From Treponema sp. UBA3819 (GTDB lineage Bacteria > Spirochaetota > Spirochaetia > Treponematales > Treponemataceae), in contig DFDV01000168.1 of assembly GCA_002369025.1 (NCBI GenBank), forward strand, positions 1 through 7,172: DNA of 7,172 bases, read 5' to 3'. The notes below the pieces were generated by a model, which was not told the DNA's origin, did not search any database, and saw nothing but the letters and a program-made list of their open reading frames with translations. Numbering within the stretch: the stretch's first letter is position 1; each line of letters begins with the position of its first letter. Shown one piece after another: positions 5,570 through 7,172 of the stretch. A program made the translations under genes and the position numbers.

Positions 5570-6844
5570 TTACCGTACCTGTCCGTCGCCGTCAATGAGG
5601 AATTTTGTGGTGGTGAGAGCCTTGATTCCCATAGGACCGCGGGCGTGGAGTTTTTGTGTACTGATTCCGAGTTCTGCGCCAAAACCGAATTCACCGCCGT
5701 CGGTAAAGCGGGTGCTGGCGTTTACATAGACACAGGCGCTGTCAATCTGTGCCTGGAAAGCCCGGGCGTTTGCCCTGTTGTTGGTACAGATGCTTTCGCT
5801 GTGGTGAGTGCTGTGGCTGTTGATATAGGAAACTGCTTCTTCCAGGTCGTTTACAACTTTGACTGCGCAGACTAAATCCAGAAATTCAAAGCCAAAGTCG
5901 CTTTCTTCTGCGGGAATGAAGCGGCGGTCTTTTTGGTCAATTTCTGCTGAAGTGAGTATGTCATAGGAGACCTTGTCACAGCGCAGTTCCACACGGCCTG
6001 CAAGACGGGCTGCGAGTTTGGGTAAAAATGCTCCGGCAATATTTTTGTGCAGCAGAATGCACTCAATAGCGTTACAGGCGCCGGGACGCTGGATTTTCGC
6101 ATTTTCAGCAATTGCGGCTGCTTTTTCCAGATCTGCGCTTTCGTCTACAAAAAGGTGGCATACGCCGGCGCCGGTCTCAATGACGGGAATCTTTGCGTTC
6201 TGTACGACATTCTGAATGAGTTTTGCGCCGCCACGGGGGAGAACGCAGTCAATCAGACCCCTTGCAGTAAGGATGGAGTCTACATCACTGTGGTCTGCCT
6301 GCGGCTGACAGAGAGCCAGGGCATTTGCAATGCCGTCTTTTCCCGCTGCCTTCAGTCCCTGCTGAATGGCGGCGACAAGGGCCTTGTTGGAATTGAGGGC
6401 AGAAGATGAGCCTCGGAGTAAAATGGCATTTCCGCTTTTGTAGGCGAGGCAGAATGCGTCTACTGTGACATTGGGGCGGCTTTCGTAAATGATGGCCACC
6501 ACTCCCAGGGGAACGCGTACCTGTTTAATGGAAAGTCCTGCAGGGGTGTCCCAGCCGCCCGTTACTTCGCCAATGGGATCAGACTGAGCAATGACGACGC
6601 CCATGCTGCTTAAAATGCCGTCTATGCGTTTTTCATCCAGCATGAGTCTTTCCAGCAGAGCCTCGCTCATACCCTTTGCCCGGGCGGCGTCCAAGTCTGC
6701 CTTGTTTGCGGCGATAATTGCACTGCGGTTTTTGCTGATTGCGTCTGCCACGCAGGCAAGGGCACGATTTTTCTGTGCCGCTGTATGAAGTGCCAGAGAG
6801 GCCTGTGCAGTATGTAAACTTTTACAAATTTCAGAAATGTCCAT
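5570..6844 (-). CDS. proA: Gamma-glutamyl phosphate reductase
   Basis: 424 aa from the ATG at 6842-6844. It reduces gamma-glutamyl phosphate with NADPH to glutamate-5-semialdehyde, using the product of the adjacent kinase. It belongs to the aldehyde-dehydrogenase superfamily. Motifs are PLGVVAIIYESRPNVTVDA (112-130), LPRGG (202-206), the GVCH block (227-230), RPGACNA with catalytic Cys257, and STRFTDGGEFGFGAELGIS followed by TQKLHARGPMG. The length is normal for the family. The frame stays open upstream to an ATG at 6958, but that would add 38 residues encoded partly by the CAGAT repeat. MDISEICKSL matches the usual ProA beginning, so I chose the inner ATG. Its Shine-Dalgarno sequence is poor: an AAGGG lies too far upstream. 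The gene order is proA then proB, the reverse of the common proBA. Confidence 0.96.
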   Translation of the reverse strand: MDISEICKSLHTAQASLALHTAAQKNRALACVADAISKNRSAIIAANKADLDAARAKGMSEALLERLMLDEKRIDGILSSMGVVIAQSDPIGEVTGGWDTPAGLSIKQVRVPLGVVAIIYESRPNVTVDAFCLAYKSGNAILLRGSSSALNSNKALVAAIQQGLKAAGKDGIANALALCQPQADHSDVDSILTARGLIDCVLPRGGAKLIQNVVQNAKIPVIETGAGVCHLFVDESADLEKAAAIAENAKIQRPGACNAIECILLHKNIAGAFLPKLAARLAGRVELRCDKVSYDILTSAEIDQKDRRFIPAEESDFGFEFLDLVCAVKVVNDLEEAVSYINSHSTHHSESICTNNRANARAFQAQIDSACVYVNASTRFTDGGEFGFGAELGISTQKLHARGPMGIKALTTTKFLIDGDGQVR

Positions 6845-6902
6845 GTATGTATTTTCGCAAAAAGCCCTTGCACGGTCAAGCGGAATGACCAATTTTGATT
6901 TT

Positions 6903-6963
6903 GACACAGATACGCGCAGATAGACACAGATAGACGCAGATGAACTCAGATGAGACACGGATG
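6903..6963 (+). repeat. Tandem array of six CAGAT-type units with 10-bp period
   Basis: CAGAT occurs at 6907, 6917, 6927, 6937 and 6947, followed by CGGAT at 6958. The spacing is 10, 10, 10, 10 and 11 bases. The unit is close to GACACAGATA, changing to a G after CAGAT in the last three units. The period is near one DNA helical turn, so the CAGAT cores would lie on one face of the helix. The array forms the left arm of a larger palindrome. Confidence 0.85.
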
Positions 6964-7010
6964 ATTTTTATTATCTGAGCCTCATCTGTGTTAATCACTG
7001 TTTATCTGTG
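6925..7010. repeat. 86-bp imperfect palindrome built from CAGAT / ATCTG units
   Basis: Arms 6925-6965 and 6970-7010 (41 positions each) flank TTTT at 6966-6969. By hand alignment 31 of 41 positions are complementary. In a + strand RNA four more are G-U pairs, giving 35 of 41; a - strand RNA would have 32. The right arm carries ATCTG at 6973, 6984 and 7004 and a degenerate unit at 6994, with spacing 11, 10, 10. The left array also steps by 11 next to the centre, so the two arms are symmetric even in phase. It lies 80 bases upstream of the proA start. Confidence 0.85.
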
Positions 7011-7109
7011 GTTTCGCCAAGCGGATGGGGTGGCGCGTGAGAGGGGCATACATACTGTAAAAACTATTCTGCAAGAGTTGTAGTTTCAATTTCTGGATGC
7101 AGACGTTTT

Positions 7110-7172
7110 TTACAACCTTTGAAAAGTCTGTGCCGGGGTCTTCAAGATTTTATCAAGATTTTTGATTGCCTG
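7110..7172 (-). CDS. Possible C-terminal end of a gene running off the right edge
   Basis: On the - strand the frame from the window edge is open for 20 codons and ends in TAA at 7110-7112. The peptide (AIKNLDKILKTPAQTFQRL) looks like a plausible helical protein tail, and the other two - strand frames stop within a few codons. I do not recognise the family. It would be the gene upstream of proA in the same direction, separated from it by the palindrome region. Evidence is thin. Confidence 0.3.
   Translation of the reverse strand, partial: QAIKNLDKILKTPAQTFQRL

Larger units (their letters stand above)
6845..7109. other. Non-coding region upstream of proA containing the CAGAT palindrome
   Basis: I see no convincing gene here. 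It holds the proA leader (6845-6902), the repeat array and palindrome (6903-7010), and a stretch at 7012-7109 with no feature I can support. On the - strand a TTGACC lies upstream of an AAAATA with 18 bases between them, but this would leave almost no leader before the proA ATG, so I do not call a promoter. Confidence 0.6.

Noticed and set aside
4650..5729. Open frames on the + strand opposite proB and proA
   Set aside because: They are shadows of strongly conserved - strand genes, with no family-like sequence and no ribosome sites.
6845..6958. 38-residue N-terminal extension of ProA from the ATG at 6958
   Set aside because: The extra residues are encoded in part by the CAGAT repeat and are unlike any ProA start. 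The inner ATG at 6844 gives the normal family length.
6903..7010. CRISPR array
   Set aside because: The units are only 10 bp and contiguous with no spacers, and there are no cas genes.
7056..7086. Terminator for the right-edge - strand gene (AAACTA/TAGTTT stem followed by T-run)
   Set aside because: The stem is six bp, AT-rich, with a large loop, so it is too weak to support.

Overview
The window looks like chromosomal DNA from a spirochaete, most probably a Treponema-like host-associated species. This is an inference. It rests on the proA-then-proB gene order with a short ProB (recalled from Treponema pallidum), the relaxed lipoprotein signal of the solute-binding protein, and the style of the cyclic-di-GMP proteins. 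No rRNA or other taxonomic marker is present.

Left part (159-4599, + strand): four tightly packed genes that read as one operon. They are a soluble GGDEF protein with a GAF-like C-terminus (159-1211), a six-helix membrane GGDEF protein (1224-2384), a three-helix membrane protein with a degenerate HD-GYP domain (2381-3331), and a lipoprotein-type extracellular solute-binding protein (3328-4599). The gap between the first two genes is 12 bases. The next two junctions are 4-base overlaps with good Shine-Dalgarno sequences. Both GGDEF domains keep their catalytic motifs but lack the RxxD inhibitory site. The HD-GYP protein has lost the His of its HD pair. No ABC permease or ATPase gene is present, so the binding protein may serve as the periplasmic sensor of a c-di-GMP signalling module. 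That idea is the most interesting functional hypothesis here.

Middle (4600-4711): a convergent intergenic region with a bidirectional rho-independent terminator and one or two further hairpins.

Right part (4712-6844, - strand): proA followed by proB, encoding the two enzymes that convert glutamate to glutamate-5-semialdehyde for proline synthesis. ProB lacks the C-terminal PUA domain.

Far right (6845-7172): no convincing complete gene. It holds a conspicuous array of CAGAT-type units with a 10-bp period facing an inverted set of the same units, together forming an 86-bp imperfect palindrome upstream of proA. A 13-14 bp copy of the same motif lies at the other end of the window (83-99). A possible gene tail on the - strand runs off the right edge.
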